Shown here: positions 33,081 to 40,569 of the stretch, piece after piece
Layout: each line of letters starts with the position of its first letter
How positions within the stretch are numbered: position 1 is the stretch's first letter
Assembly: GCA_905197115.1 (NCBI GenBank)
Contig: CAJJXN010000007.1
Location: 1 to 43,124 of the forward strand
Direction of reading: 5' to 3'
Length of the DNA: 43,124 nt
Source of the DNA: an uncultured Bacillota bacterium
GTDB taxonomy: Bacteria > Bacillota_I > Bacilli_A > RFN20 > CAG-631
Notes under the pieces: generated by a model
Told to the model about the DNA's origin: nothing
Seen by the model: only the letters and a program-made list of their open reading frames with translations
Databases searched by the model: none
Program-made: the position numbers and the translations under genes

Positions 33081-34814
33081 TTATGCAACTGGAGATAAAG
33101 ATAAATTTTGAATAAGTGTCTTTAAAGTTTCATTTCCTTCTTGTTCAAAATCAGTTGTTTCTAATAATGCCTTTAAAGCATCAATGGTTGTTTGGTTATT
33201 TCCATCTAATTCAATCGTGGTTAAAGCTGTATCTTTAAAAGCATTTTTTTCTACTTTTTTTAAATATCTAGAAATGGTAATTGTTTTTAGATTACTACAG
33301 CCTTCAAAAGCTGATTGAGCAATGGAAGTCACTTTAGCAAGTGAAATCGTTGTCAAAGCGGTTGCACCTTTAAAAGCCATCGCTTTAATTTCACTAACTC
33401 GAGGTAAGATGACTTCTGTTAAAGAAGTACAACCTTCAAAAGTTGATTCTGGAATAGTAGTAACTACGTTCATATCAATCGTTTTTAAATTAGTCGCATT
33501 TTTAAATACATTTGTTCCCATTTTCTTCACATTAGCAAATTTAACGGATTCTATATTAGCATTATTCATAAATAATTCATCACATAAAGAATTCACTAAT
33601 GAATTAGAAATTTCAACTTTTTGATTGTTTCCACTCATTTCAATTCCAATAGCCCATGTTCCTAACGTAATTAATGTATCTTTCGTAGTGGCTTTATCTT
33701 GATAATATTTTGTATCATCAAAAGCATGTGCTCCAATTCTTTGTAAAGAAGATGGAAGAGTAATATTATTTAATGCTACACAACCTGCAAAAGCATTTGC
33801 TTCAATCATTTCTAATCCACTATCCATCGTAATTTTTTCAATTGTCTTCGCATTATTAAAGTTAACAGGTCGAATTGAACTCATCCCATATTTAACCCCT
33901 GAAGTAGAAACAGTTGGATAAAGAATAACTTCTTTTAAAGATTCTGGAATTTTATCATTTGATTCCACTCCAAATAAATAAGCTAAAGAATAATTTGCTT
34001 CTTCTAAAGCATTCTCAGCAAAATAAGTTTCTTGTCCCACAAAAGGAATTTTAATACTCGTTAAAGATGAACAATCTTTAAATAATCCCGAAGGTAATGT
34101 AGTAATTGCACGATTAGATGGTAATACAATTTTTTCAACTTTTGTTAAATTAGCAAAAGTATCTTTAAGTAAGGTTTTTGAATTTTCAATTGAAATGTTT
34201 TTTAAAGAACTTGGAATTTCATCAAATAAATAAGAAATCGTTTTAGGTGTATTTTCATCACTGCCAACAAAGTTTAATGTTAAATTATTTAAAGAGGTAC
34301 AACCAGCAAATATTCTTTCTCCATATTGGGTAGCTTGTGAGCTAATAGAAGCAATTTGTTGACAATCTTTATATACTTCATTTCCTAGTTTCATTTTATT
34401 CGTTAATTCAAGTGATTTTAATGCTGTCTTTTCAAAAGCACGATCTCCAACAAAAATTTCTTGAGTCGCTGGATAAAGAATTGAACTTAAGTTTTCACAA
34501 GAAGAAAAAGCTTCTTCTTTAATTTCTTTTACATTTTCACCCATGATTACATTATGAATGGCACTTATATTTTTTAAAGCACCTTTTGCAATTGATACAA
34601 CTTTTTTGCCTAATATTTCATTTGGAATTGTAATATCTAATTTTTTATTTTTTTGATTATATTGAATGCCTGTAATTTCAATACCGCCATTTACATTTTG
34701 GTAATCAAATTCATAACTATATGTTTTTGTTCCTTTTGCTACCGAAGTACATCCACTTAGTAAACTTAAAAACAAACAACTGGTTAAAATCATTTTACTA
34801 CTTTTTTTAATCAT
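33081..34814 (-). CDS. BspA-like leucine-rich-repeat surface lipoprotein
   Basis: A 577-aa secreted lipoprotein. The signal peptide ends at a lipobox (LLSGC, Cys22). The remainder is a tandem array of LRR_5/BspA-type repeats of about 22-23 residues with the core pattern AFxxCxxLxxIxLPxxVxxIxxxAF, for example EEAFSSCENLSSILYP, ANAFAGCVALNNITLP, STFEGCTSLTEVILP and SAFEGCSNLKTITI. Such proteins are common in gut Bacillota and in mucosal eukaryotes and bind host or bacterial surfaces in studied cases. It is monocistronic, with its own promoter and two terminators. The ligand is unknown. Confidence 0.9.
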   Translation of the reverse strand: MIKKSSKMILTSCLFLSLLSGCTSVAKGTKTYSYEFDYQNVNGGIEITGIQYNQKNKKLDITIPNEILGKKVVSIAKGALKNISAIHNVIMGENVKEIKEEAFSSCENLSSILYPATQEIFVGDRAFEKTALKSLELTNKMKLGNEVYKDCQQIASISSQATQYGERIFAGCTSLNNLTLNFVGSDENTPKTISYLFDEIPSSLKNISIENSKTLLKDTFANLTKVEKIVLPSNRAITTLPSGLFKDCSSLTSIKIPFVGQETYFAENALEEANYSLAYLFGVESNDKIPESLKEVILYPTVSTSGVKYGMSSIRPVNFNNAKTIEKITMDSGLEMIEANAFAGCVALNNITLPSSLQRIGAHAFDDTKYYQDKATTKDTLITLGTWAIGIEMSGNNQKVEISNSLVNSLCDELFMNNANIESVKFANVKKMGTNVFKNATNLKTIDMNVVTTIPESTFEGCTSLTEVILPRVSEIKAMAFKGATALTTISLAKVTSIAQSAFEGCSNLKTITISRYLKKVEKNAFKDTALTTIELDGNNQTTIDALKALLETTDFEQEGNETLKTLIQNLSLSPVA

Positions 34815-34849
34815 GTGCTTACCTCCACATTTTCATCAATTATATACCT

Positions 34850-34878
34850 ATTTTAGCAATATTTTTATAATTTATCAA
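34850..34878 (-). promoter_or_regulatory. Promoter of BspA-like lipoprotein gene
   Basis: Minus strand TTGATA (34878-34873), 17 nt, TAAAAT (34855-34850) with a TGn extension. A second TATAAT lies a few bases downstream. SD GGAGGT precedes ATG 34814. Confidence 0.65.
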
Positions 34879-34912
34879 TATCAATTAATGCTTATCTTTA
34901 TTTAATTTTAAA

Positions 34913-34948
34913 GATTAAAAAAAATATCCACAAAAATGTGAATATTTT
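34913..34948 (-). terminator. Terminator of thrS operon
   Basis: AAAATATCCAC (34921-34931) with GTGAATATTTT (34938-34948), the one mismatch being G-U in the minus-strand RNA, then T8. Confidence 0.8.
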
Positions 34949-34954
34949 TATCTA

Positions 34955-35101
34955 CTATTTTTTATTTTTACCTTTTTTAAATATTTTTTTGTACCAAGGC
35001 AATTTTTTCTCATTTTCTTTTTCTTTTAAAAGATCACGTAATTCTTCTGTATGAATAAATCCAGTTTCTTCATTTTTATCCACTTTTTTTTCTTCTGCCA
35101 T
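34955..35101 (-). CDS. Small basic hypothetical protein, 48 aa
   Basis: A very charged 48-residue protein: an acidic N-terminal half (MAEEKKVDKNEETGF), a helix ELRDLLKEKENEKK, and a basic tail WYKKIFKKGKNKK that could touch membrane or RNA. The frame is open further upstream, but GGGGTG 5 nt before ATG 35101 fixes the start. It begins 10 nt after ytpR and is followed by a terminator, so it is the last gene of the thrS operon. I recognise no family. Confidence 0.65.
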   Translation of the reverse strand: MAEEKKVDKNEETGFIHTEELRDLLKEKENEKKLPWYKKIFKKGKNKK

Positions 35102-35111
35102 GTTTTCACCC

Positions 35112-35693
35112 CTATTTAAAAAATGAACTACCAACTTCATAAGAATCATCTAATATGATAATTCCTTCTCCTTTTTTATATCCTTCTAAATTCAATTCAT
35201 ATCCTGAACATATCATACCATAAGATTTGACATTGCGCAAGATATTTGGCTCAATATAAGTTCCATCAAACATCATCGTATTTGGTTTTGCAACCACCAC
35301 TTTTATGTCTTCTTTTATATTTTTTGCACCACATACAATCGTTAAAATTTCATCCTTTACATCGACTGTTGTAACATGCATATGGTCAGAATCAGGATGA
35401 GGAAGGCAAGTAAGTACTTTTCCTACCACGATATTTTCTACACCTTGTAAAGTGATTGGTTCAAAACCTTTTTCTTTTAAAATGGTATTCACTTTTTCTT
35501 GCAAAAGATTAGATGGGTGCATAATAAGCCCTTGTGGCAAGTCTAATTCTAACTCCAATAGGTTAAAACCGATAATCTCATCTTTTTGATTATATAAAGC
35601 GACAACATTTTGATTTTGCTTCGTATAAACTGTTTTTTGGTTAGAACCATGATTGATTAACAAATGATTGTTTATATAAAATGCAAAACTCAT
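35112..35693 (-). CDS. ytpR: YtpR-type tRNA-binding (EMAP-fold) protein
   Basis: A 193-aa protein with a DUF4479-like N-terminal region (1-85) and a C-terminal tRNA-binding OB-fold like that of PheT (about 90-190: VGKVLTCLPHPDSDHMHVTT, VCGAKNI, GMICSGYEL). Stand-alone copies of this domain are assumed to bind tRNA or tRNA-like RNA; the role is unproven. Its place in an operon with thrS and trmB fits a tRNA-related job. It starts 1 nt after the M42 peptidase stop with AAGGAAGG upstream. Confidence 0.88.
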   Translation of the reverse strand: MSFAFYINNHLLINHGSNQKTVYTKQNQNVVALYNQKDEIIGFNLLELELDLPQGLIMHPSNLLQEKVNTILKEKGFEPITLQGVENIVVGKVLTCLPHPDSDHMHVTTVDVKDEILTIVCGAKNIKEDIKVVVAKPNTMMFDGTYIEPNILRNVKSYGMICSGYELNLEGYKKGEGIIILDDSYEVGSSFFK

Positions 35694-35694
35694 T

Positions 35695-36774
35695 TTATCG
35701 ACCTTCCTTTAATAGTTTTTGATAAACTTCTTTATTTATTTTCTTTAAAGCTATTTTTAAAAATTGAATATTTGCTAAATAATCATTTACATCCATGATA
35801 GATGAATTTGAATGAATATTTCGAGCGCAAATACAAGAAGTTAAAGTTAAAATTCCATTATTTGTTTTATGGATTATACCCGCATCCGTTCCCCCATTAG
35901 AAGCAAAATATTGATATGGAATGTGATATTGATCACAGATTTTTCTTTGAAAATCAATAAGTTGTGGAAAAGCAATCATATTTCCATCAATAAAACGAAC
36001 AAGCAAGCCTTTTCCAAGTTGTCCTAATTCTTGATCACTTTTTAAATCATTGGCTGGAGAGCAATCCACAACGATGGCTAAATCCGGTTGAATCATTTGC
36101 GCAGCAGTTGTCGCTCCTCTTAGTCCTACTTCTTCTTGAACATTTAATCCAATATATAACTCATAGGGTAATTCTATATTTTTTAAACCTTTTAATAATT
36201 CTACTAATGTTGCACAACCCATTCGATCATCTAAGGCTTTGGCTAAAATTCGATTGTCATTTAAGATTTCAAAAGATCCATCGACAATCATCGTATCACC
36301 AAATTGAACATTGTGTTTTAAAGCATCTTCTTTATTTAAAAAACCAAAGTCAGCAAGCATTTGTTTTATGGCTACTGGTTTTCCTTTTTGATCATCGGAT
36401 AATAAATGAGGTGGAATTGCACAAATCGCTCCTTTATACATTTTTTGATCTCTTGTAAATAAGGTTACTCTTTGTCCCATCAAAATTTGATTCCAAATAC
36501 TCGTTTCTTGAAATTGAATAAGACCTTGAGAAGTAATGTTTGATACTTTTAAAGCAACTTCATCACTATGGGCACAAACCATTACTTTTAAAGGATTTTC
36601 TTGTGTGGTATGCTTAACACCATAAATAGAACCTAAATTATCATAAATAATCTCATCACAATATGCTTGTAAATATTTTTTCATGATTTGAGTAATGTTT
36701 TTTTCATGTCCAGATGCTCCATAAGCATCACAAAATTCTTTTAATAGTTGAATTTGATTTTTCTTAAGTGGCAT
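35695..36774 (-). CDS. M42-family aminopeptidase
   Basis: Cytosolic di-metal aminopeptidase of 359 aa. Metal ligands appear in order: CAHSDEV (His), KALDDRMGC (Asp), QEEVGLRGA (catalytic and metal Glu), VVDCSPANDL (Asp) and the final His in CARNIHSN. Members form dodecameric tetrahedral shells that finish peptide breakdown. The frame is open to 36807, but GGAGGAG before ATG 36774 and the 1-nt gap to trmB set the start. Preference (glutamyl, leucyl or other) cannot be read from the sequence. Confidence 0.9.
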   Translation of the reverse strand: MPLKKNQIQLLKEFCDAYGASGHEKNITQIMKKYLQAYCDEIIYDNLGSIYGVKHTTQENPLKVMVCAHSDEVALKVSNITSQGLIQFQETSIWNQILMGQRVTLFTRDQKMYKGAICAIPPHLLSDDQKGKPVAIKQMLADFGFLNKEDALKHNVQFGDTMIVDGSFEILNDNRILAKALDDRMGCATLVELLKGLKNIELPYELYIGLNVQEEVGLRGATTAAQMIQPDLAIVVDCSPANDLKSDQELGQLGKGLLVRFIDGNMIAFPQLIDFQRKICDQYHIPYQYFASNGGTDAGIIHKTNNGILTLTSCICARNIHSNSSIMDVNDYLANIQFLKIALKKINKEVYQKLLKEGR

Positions 36775-36775
36775 A

Positions 36776-37396
36776 TTACTCCTCCTTTGAATTAATTTTG
36801 ATAACACAACGATAAATCGGTTGATTCAAACTGCGAAAACGAGCTTCATATTCGCTAATAAAATCACCAGAAATGGTTTGATAATCATAAGATAATTCTA
36901 CTATTTCATAATTTCTTTCTTTAAAAGATTCAAGCCCAAATTCAAATAGCATTAAATTATCGGTTTTAAAAGCAATTTGACCATCTTTTTTTAACAATTG
37001 TTCAAATATTTGTAAATGAAATGGATGAACTAAACGTCTTTTTTTATACCCACTTTTAGGCCATGGATCACTAAAGTTTAAAAAGATTTTACTGATAGAG
37101 TGATGTGGAATTAATTCCACTAATTGTGCAGCTGGAACTTGTAGTAATTTAACATTTTCAATATTTGTGTTTACAATTTTTTTTAAAGCAATGGCAAAAA
37201 CAGATTTATTTAACTCTACGCCAATATGGTTAACATGAGGATAATATTGACAACTTTGAATAATAAAGTCCCCTTTACCAATCCCGACTTCTAAGTAAGT
37301 TTCTTGATTGTTTAAAAAAGAAGTTTCTTGATGATAAAGATAATCGGCATGGTCTAAAATAAATTGGTCTGCCCACGGTTTATTTCTCCCTCTCAT
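36776..37396 (-). CDS. trmB: tRNA (guanine-N7-)-methyltransferase TrmB
   Basis: Methylates G46 of tRNA using SAM. The 206 aa include motif I LEVGIGKGDF, motif III VELNKSVFAIALKK, and the hallmark LNFSDPWPKSGYKKRRL. AAGG lies about 10 nt before ATG. It begins 2 nt after thrS. Confidence 0.95.
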   Translation of the reverse strand: MRGRNKPWADQFILDHADYLYHQETSFLNNQETYLEVGIGKGDFIIQSCQYYPHVNHIGVELNKSVFAIALKKIVNTNIENVKLLQVPAAQLVELIPHHSISKIFLNFSDPWPKSGYKKRRLVHPFHLQIFEQLLKKDGQIAFKTDNLMLFEFGLESFKERNYEIVELSYDYQTISGDFISEYEARFRSLNQPIYRCVIKINSKEE

Positions 37397-37398
37397 AA

Positions 37399-39135
37399 TT
37401 AACGTACCTTATTTTGAATTTCAAATTGCAATTTTTTAATAAAATCTTTTAAAGTGTAAGTCGTTTGTTCTTGACTGCCAAACTTACGCACTTTAATCGT
37501 TTTATTTTGAATTTCTTCATCGCCAATTACAACTTGATAAGTAACTTTTTTAACATTTGCTTCACGAATTCGATATCCTAATTTTTCATCTCTTGCATCA
37601 ACATGAGCACGAATATTTGCTTTTGTTAATGCTTGTTTGATTTTATTTGCATAAGCTAAATGGTATTGATTATTAACCGGTAAGACAACTACTTGTTTTG
37701 GCGCTAACCACAATGGAAAAGCCCCTGCGAAATGTTCAGTAATAATTCCAATAAATCGTTCAATGGATCCAAGTAATGCGCGGTGTAACATAATTGGACG
37801 TTTTTTACTACCATCTTTATCAATATAAGAAATATCAAATCTTTCAGGTAAATTCATATCTAATTGAATCGTTCCACATTGCCAAATACGACCTAATGAA
37901 TCTCTTAATTTAAAATCAAGTTTTGGTCCATAAAAAGCACCATCTCCTGGATTAATAATAAACTTTTTACCCGACGCTTCACAGGCTTTAGCCAAAGCCT
38001 TTTCGGCTTTATTCCAAACTGAAATTTTCCCAATATATTTTTTTTCTGGACGAGTCGATAATTCAATGTGATAATCTAAACCAAAAATAGAATAAATGCG
38101 GTCATATAAAGAAATTAAACTTTTTACTTCTTTTTGAATCATATTTTCACTCATAAAAATATGTGCATCATCTTGTGTGAAAGTACGTACTCTAAATAAA
38201 CCATTTAAAGCACCACTTGCTTCATGACGATGAACTAAACCTAATTCGCCTAACTTTAATGGAAAATCTTTATAAGAATGAATATTATTTTTATAAACGA
38301 GTAAACCACCTGGACAATTCATCGGCTTAATCGCAAATTCATATTTATCGATTTCAGAGGTATACATATTTTCACGATAATTTGCCCAATGTCCTGAAAT
38401 TTCCCATAAAGCTTTATTTAACATAATGGGCGTTTGAATTAATTTGTAACCTTCTTTTAAATGCTCTTCCACCCAAAAGTTTTCAAGTTGACGACGTAAA
38501 ATCATTCCATCTGGTAACCAAAAAGGAAAACCAGGACCATATTCACTTAACATAAATAGTTCTAATTCTTTTCCTAATTTACGATGATCTCTTTTTTTGG
38601 CTTCTTCAAGGAAATTTAAATAATCTTGTAAACTTTGCTCATCTTCAAAACAAACACCATAAATTCTTTGTAACATTTTATTATTACTATCGCCTTTATA
38701 ATAAGCTCCACTTGTCTTTAATAATTTAAAATGTTTTAAAAGTTTTACTGTTTCTACATGAGGTCCTTTGCATAAATCAACAAAATCACCTTGGCGATAA
38801 GCACTAATTTCTGCGCTGTCATCTAAATTTTCAATTAAATCCATTTTATAAGGATCATCTTTAAACATTTCAAAAGCTTGTTTCTTCGTTAACACTTCTC
38901 GTGTAATTCTTTTGCCATCTTTGGCAATTTTTTTCATTTCCTTTTCAATACTTGCTAAATCTTCTTCTTTAATGACAGCTCCATCTAAATCCATATCGTA
39001 ATAGAATCCATCTTCAATTACAGGTCCTACCCAAAATTTCGCTTGAGGATATAAATGTTTTACTGCTTGTGCTAATAAATGAGCACAACTATGATTTAAA
39101 ACATGTAATCTTTCATCTTCTTTAATATTTATCAT
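37399..39135 (-). CDS. thrS: Threonyl-tRNA synthetase lacking the TGS domain
   Basis: Class II aminoacyl-tRNA synthetase, 578 aa. The editing domain comes first (HSCAHLLAQAVKHLYP with the HxxxH zinc site, CKGPHV). The catalytic core follows with zinc ligands Cys in IKPMNCPGG, His in TQDDAHIF and His in IMLHRALLGS, and then the anticodon-binding domain (from about 475). Bacterial ThrS usually has about 640 residues because of an N-terminal TGS domain, which is missing here. ATG 39135 has AAGGAGTG 6 nt upstream; the GTG at 39144 lies inside this SD, so no longer start restores TGS. Controlled by the T-box upstream. Confidence 0.96.
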   Translation of the reverse strand: MINIKEDERLHVLNHSCAHLLAQAVKHLYPQAKFWVGPVIEDGFYYDMDLDGAVIKEEDLASIEKEMKKIAKDGKRITREVLTKKQAFEMFKDDPYKMDLIENLDDSAEISAYRQGDFVDLCKGPHVETVKLLKHFKLLKTSGAYYKGDSNNKMLQRIYGVCFEDEQSLQDYLNFLEEAKKRDHRKLGKELELFMLSEYGPGFPFWLPDGMILRRQLENFWVEEHLKEGYKLIQTPIMLNKALWEISGHWANYRENMYTSEIDKYEFAIKPMNCPGGLLVYKNNIHSYKDFPLKLGELGLVHRHEASGALNGLFRVRTFTQDDAHIFMSENMIQKEVKSLISLYDRIYSIFGLDYHIELSTRPEKKYIGKISVWNKAEKALAKACEASGKKFIINPGDGAFYGPKLDFKLRDSLGRIWQCGTIQLDMNLPERFDISYIDKDGSKKRPIMLHRALLGSIERFIGIITEHFAGAFPLWLAPKQVVVLPVNNQYHLAYANKIKQALTKANIRAHVDARDEKLGYRIREANVKKVTYQVVIGDEEIQNKTIKVRKFGSQEQTTYTLKDFIKKLQFEIQNKVR

Positions 39136-39144
39136 TTTTAACAC

Positions 39145-39390
39145 TCCTTTTTGTAATAAAAAAAAACGTCCTTGATTTTCATCTAAGGACGCTTATAGAC
39201 GCGGTACCACCTTAGTTCATATTAATTATTTAATATGCCCTTCATTCTTCTTTAACGCAGAAGATACGCTACGATTAAATAGAGCTATGAAGGAGTATTC
39301 TTATCTTTTACCTAAAAATCTTCCACCATTGATTTTTTCTCTATAAGGTAAGCTAAATAAGACATTGTCTTCAATCTTTGCTACAAAAAT
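39145..39390 (-). promoter_or_regulatory. T-box leader controlling thrS operon
   Basis: This stretch of about 300 bases holds a tRNA-sensing T-box. The invariant T-box TGGTACCGCG is at 39209-39200 on the minus strand. Stem I can be drawn: GAAG with CTTC at the base, TCTTAT with ATAAGA above, and CTTACC with GGTAAAAG higher up. The internal loop between the first two holds ATACTC, in which ACT (39296-39294) is a threonine codon and the likely specifier. The antiterminator includes AACTAAGGTGGTACC. Uncharged tRNA-Thr should prevent termination and raise thrS-trmB-M42-ytpR. Confidence 0.93.
39158..39191 (-). terminator. T-box-controlled terminator
   Basis: CGTCCTT (39167-39173) with AAGGACG (39185-39191), followed on the minus strand by nine T. 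It competes with the T-box antiterminator. Confidence 0.92.
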
Positions 39391-39419
39391 ATTATAAACT
39401 TATTTTTTTTAAATAGCAA
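39391..39419 (-). promoter_or_regulatory. Promoter of thrS operon
   Basis: Minus strand TTGCTA (39419-39414), exactly 17 nt, perfect TATAAT (39396-39391), directly before the T-box leader. Confidence 0.85.
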
Positions 39420-39445
39420 TATTTATAAAAGGATTATTTATGCGA

Positions 39446-40036
39446 TTATCTTATTTTATAAGAATATAATGCAATTAATTCACAGCGTGGTGTTGAAAAC
39501 TCTTCATACTCCACTAATTCTTCACGATAACTACCATAAAACTTATCAACTAATAGCATTTCATTTTTTTCTGTACAAGACTTGTCTTCATGAATAACAT
39601 ATTCAATGTTTTCACCCAAATTATAAATAAACATATCTTCTGCAATTAAGCTTACTTTTGTATCACACGGATAAATCATCGCTTTGATTTCTAAAATTTT
39701 TGCTTTATCTACCAAAACATGGTCTATGTTAGTATATTGTTTATCTTTATAATATACCTCTAAAATATCTCCAGCAATAAAGTTTTTTTCTTTTAAAGAA
39801 AGATTATTTTTATTATATATTGTAAATTTTTTTAACTCTTTAGGAAAGTTTAAAATCGCTTTGTTTTCAATATATTCTTCCTGTAATTGAATTTTTTTGC
39901 AAGGCAAACGATTATTCAGTTTTTGTTTTGTAAATATCCAATAAGTTCCTAAACCCAAACAAATAAAAATGATTAATATTAAAAAACTAAATTTTATGAT
40001 GCGTATTTTTTTTTGACATGCCCTTTCTCCTTTCAT
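39446..40036 (-). CDS. Membrane-anchored protein with probable start-region frameshift at A9
   Basis: One N-terminal membrane helix (FSFLILIIFICLGLGTYWIF) is followed by about 160 extracytoplasmic residues, with Cys pairs that could form disulphides. A stretch reading FIAGDILEVYY then VLVDKAKILEI resembles SAF/CpaB-like domains, but weakly. The in-frame ATG at 40036 has no SD. A strong SD (AAAGGAG) serves ATG 40019, which reads MSKK, then goes out of frame because the tract after TC has nine A. With eight A it would read MSKKIRIIKF directly into the helix. So this is either a one-base assembly error, decay, or slippage-based switching. It has a good promoter and lies divergent to an XRE regulator. 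Confidence 0.7.
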   Translation of the reverse strand: MKGERACQKKIRIIKFSFLILIIFICLGLGTYWIFTKQKLNNRLPCKKIQLQEEYIENKAILNFPKELKKFTIYNKNNLSLKEKNFIAGDILEVYYKDKQYTNIDHVLVDKAKILEIKAMIYPCDTKVSLIAEDMFIYNLGENIEYVIHEDKSCTEKNEMLLVDKFYGSYREELVEYEEFSTPRCELIALYSYKIR

Positions 40037-40066
40037 CTTTAGTCTCAAAAAACACTTACTAATTTT

Positions 40067-40095
40067 AATATAGAAAATATGCATAAATAAGTCAA
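40067..40095 (-). promoter_or_regulatory. Promoter of membrane-anchored protein gene
   Basis: Minus strand TTGACT (40095-40090), 17 nt, TATATT (40072-40067), about 30-50 nt before the candidate starts. Confidence 0.7.
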
Positions 40096-40103
40096 CAAAA
40101 TAG

Positions 40104-40149
40104 TATAGTGTTGTCAATTATAGTGTATCACTTTTGATAATGTATTATC
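40104..40149. promoter_or_regulatory. Operator-like repeats in divergent XRE region
   Basis: TATAGTGT occurs twice in direct order (40104-40111 and 40119-40126), followed by the inverted repeat GATAATGTATTATC (40136-40149). Placed between two divergent genes, one of them an XRE regulator, these are likely binding sites for it. Confidence 0.5.
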
Positions 40150-40188
40150 TTTTAAGGACATTTATACTATCTATAAGAGGTGATTTGT

Positions 40189-40485
40189 TTGGAATTGAGC
40201 ATTGCTGATAGAATTAAATTATTAAGAGAAAGAAATCATTATACACAATCCGAACTAGCCCGTAAGTTAGGAATTACTCGTTCAAGTGTTAACACATGGG
40301 AAATGGGCATTTCTATTCCAAGTACTTCAACGATAATCCAATTAGCGGATTTATTACACACCACTACCGATTATTTGTTTGGTCGAGAGCAAAAAGAAAC
40401 AATTAATGTAACTTCTCTTAATGAACAAGAAAAAGAAATTATCTATCAACTGATTAATTATTTTAATCAACAAAAATCAAAATAA
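40189..40485 (+). CDS. XRE-family (Cro/CI-type) transcriptional regulator
   Basis: A 98-aa DNA-binding protein. The HTH_3 domain spans residues 4-60 (ADRIKLLRERNHYTQSELARKLGITRSSVNTWEMG) in the Cro/CI form, with a short C-terminal tail. The start is probably TTG 40189, with GAGGTGA 6 nt upstream; the GTG at 40180 lies within that SD. Divergent to the membrane protein gene and with repeated sites between them, it probably represses itself and that gene. Whether it also acts on the peptide-maturation genes, which converge on it from the other side, is open. Confidence 0.88.
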   Translation: MELSIADRIKLLRERNHYTQSELARKLGITRSSVNTWEMGISIPSTSTIIQLADLLHTTTDYLFGREQKETINVTSLNEQEKEIIYQLINYFNQQKSK

Positions 40486-40534
40486 TATGCTGTTAATAAA
40501 GTAAAATATTCATAACAATTAGAAAATTAATTTG

Positions 40535-40565
40535 AAAAAAGGAGATAAATTTTATTTCCTTTTTT
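40535..40565. terminator. Bidirectional terminator between XRE gene and BtrH_N-like gene
   Basis: AAAAAAGGA (40535-40543) pairs with TCCTTTTTT (40557-40565) with further ATAAA/TTTAT pairing inside, and A/T runs on both flanks. It closes both converging transcripts. Confidence 0.85.
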
Positions 40566-40569
40566 ATTG

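Noticed and set aside
33081..34814. Repeat periodicity as a CRISPR or DNA satellite
   Set aside because: The periodicity is at protein level (LRR repeats); the DNA repeats are diverged and lie in one open frame. No CRISPR array was seen anywhere in the window.
39145..39390. tRNA gene in the thrS leader
   Set aside because: The structured region is a T-box leader (TGGTACCGCG plus terminator). No cloverleaf was recognised here or elsewhere in the window.
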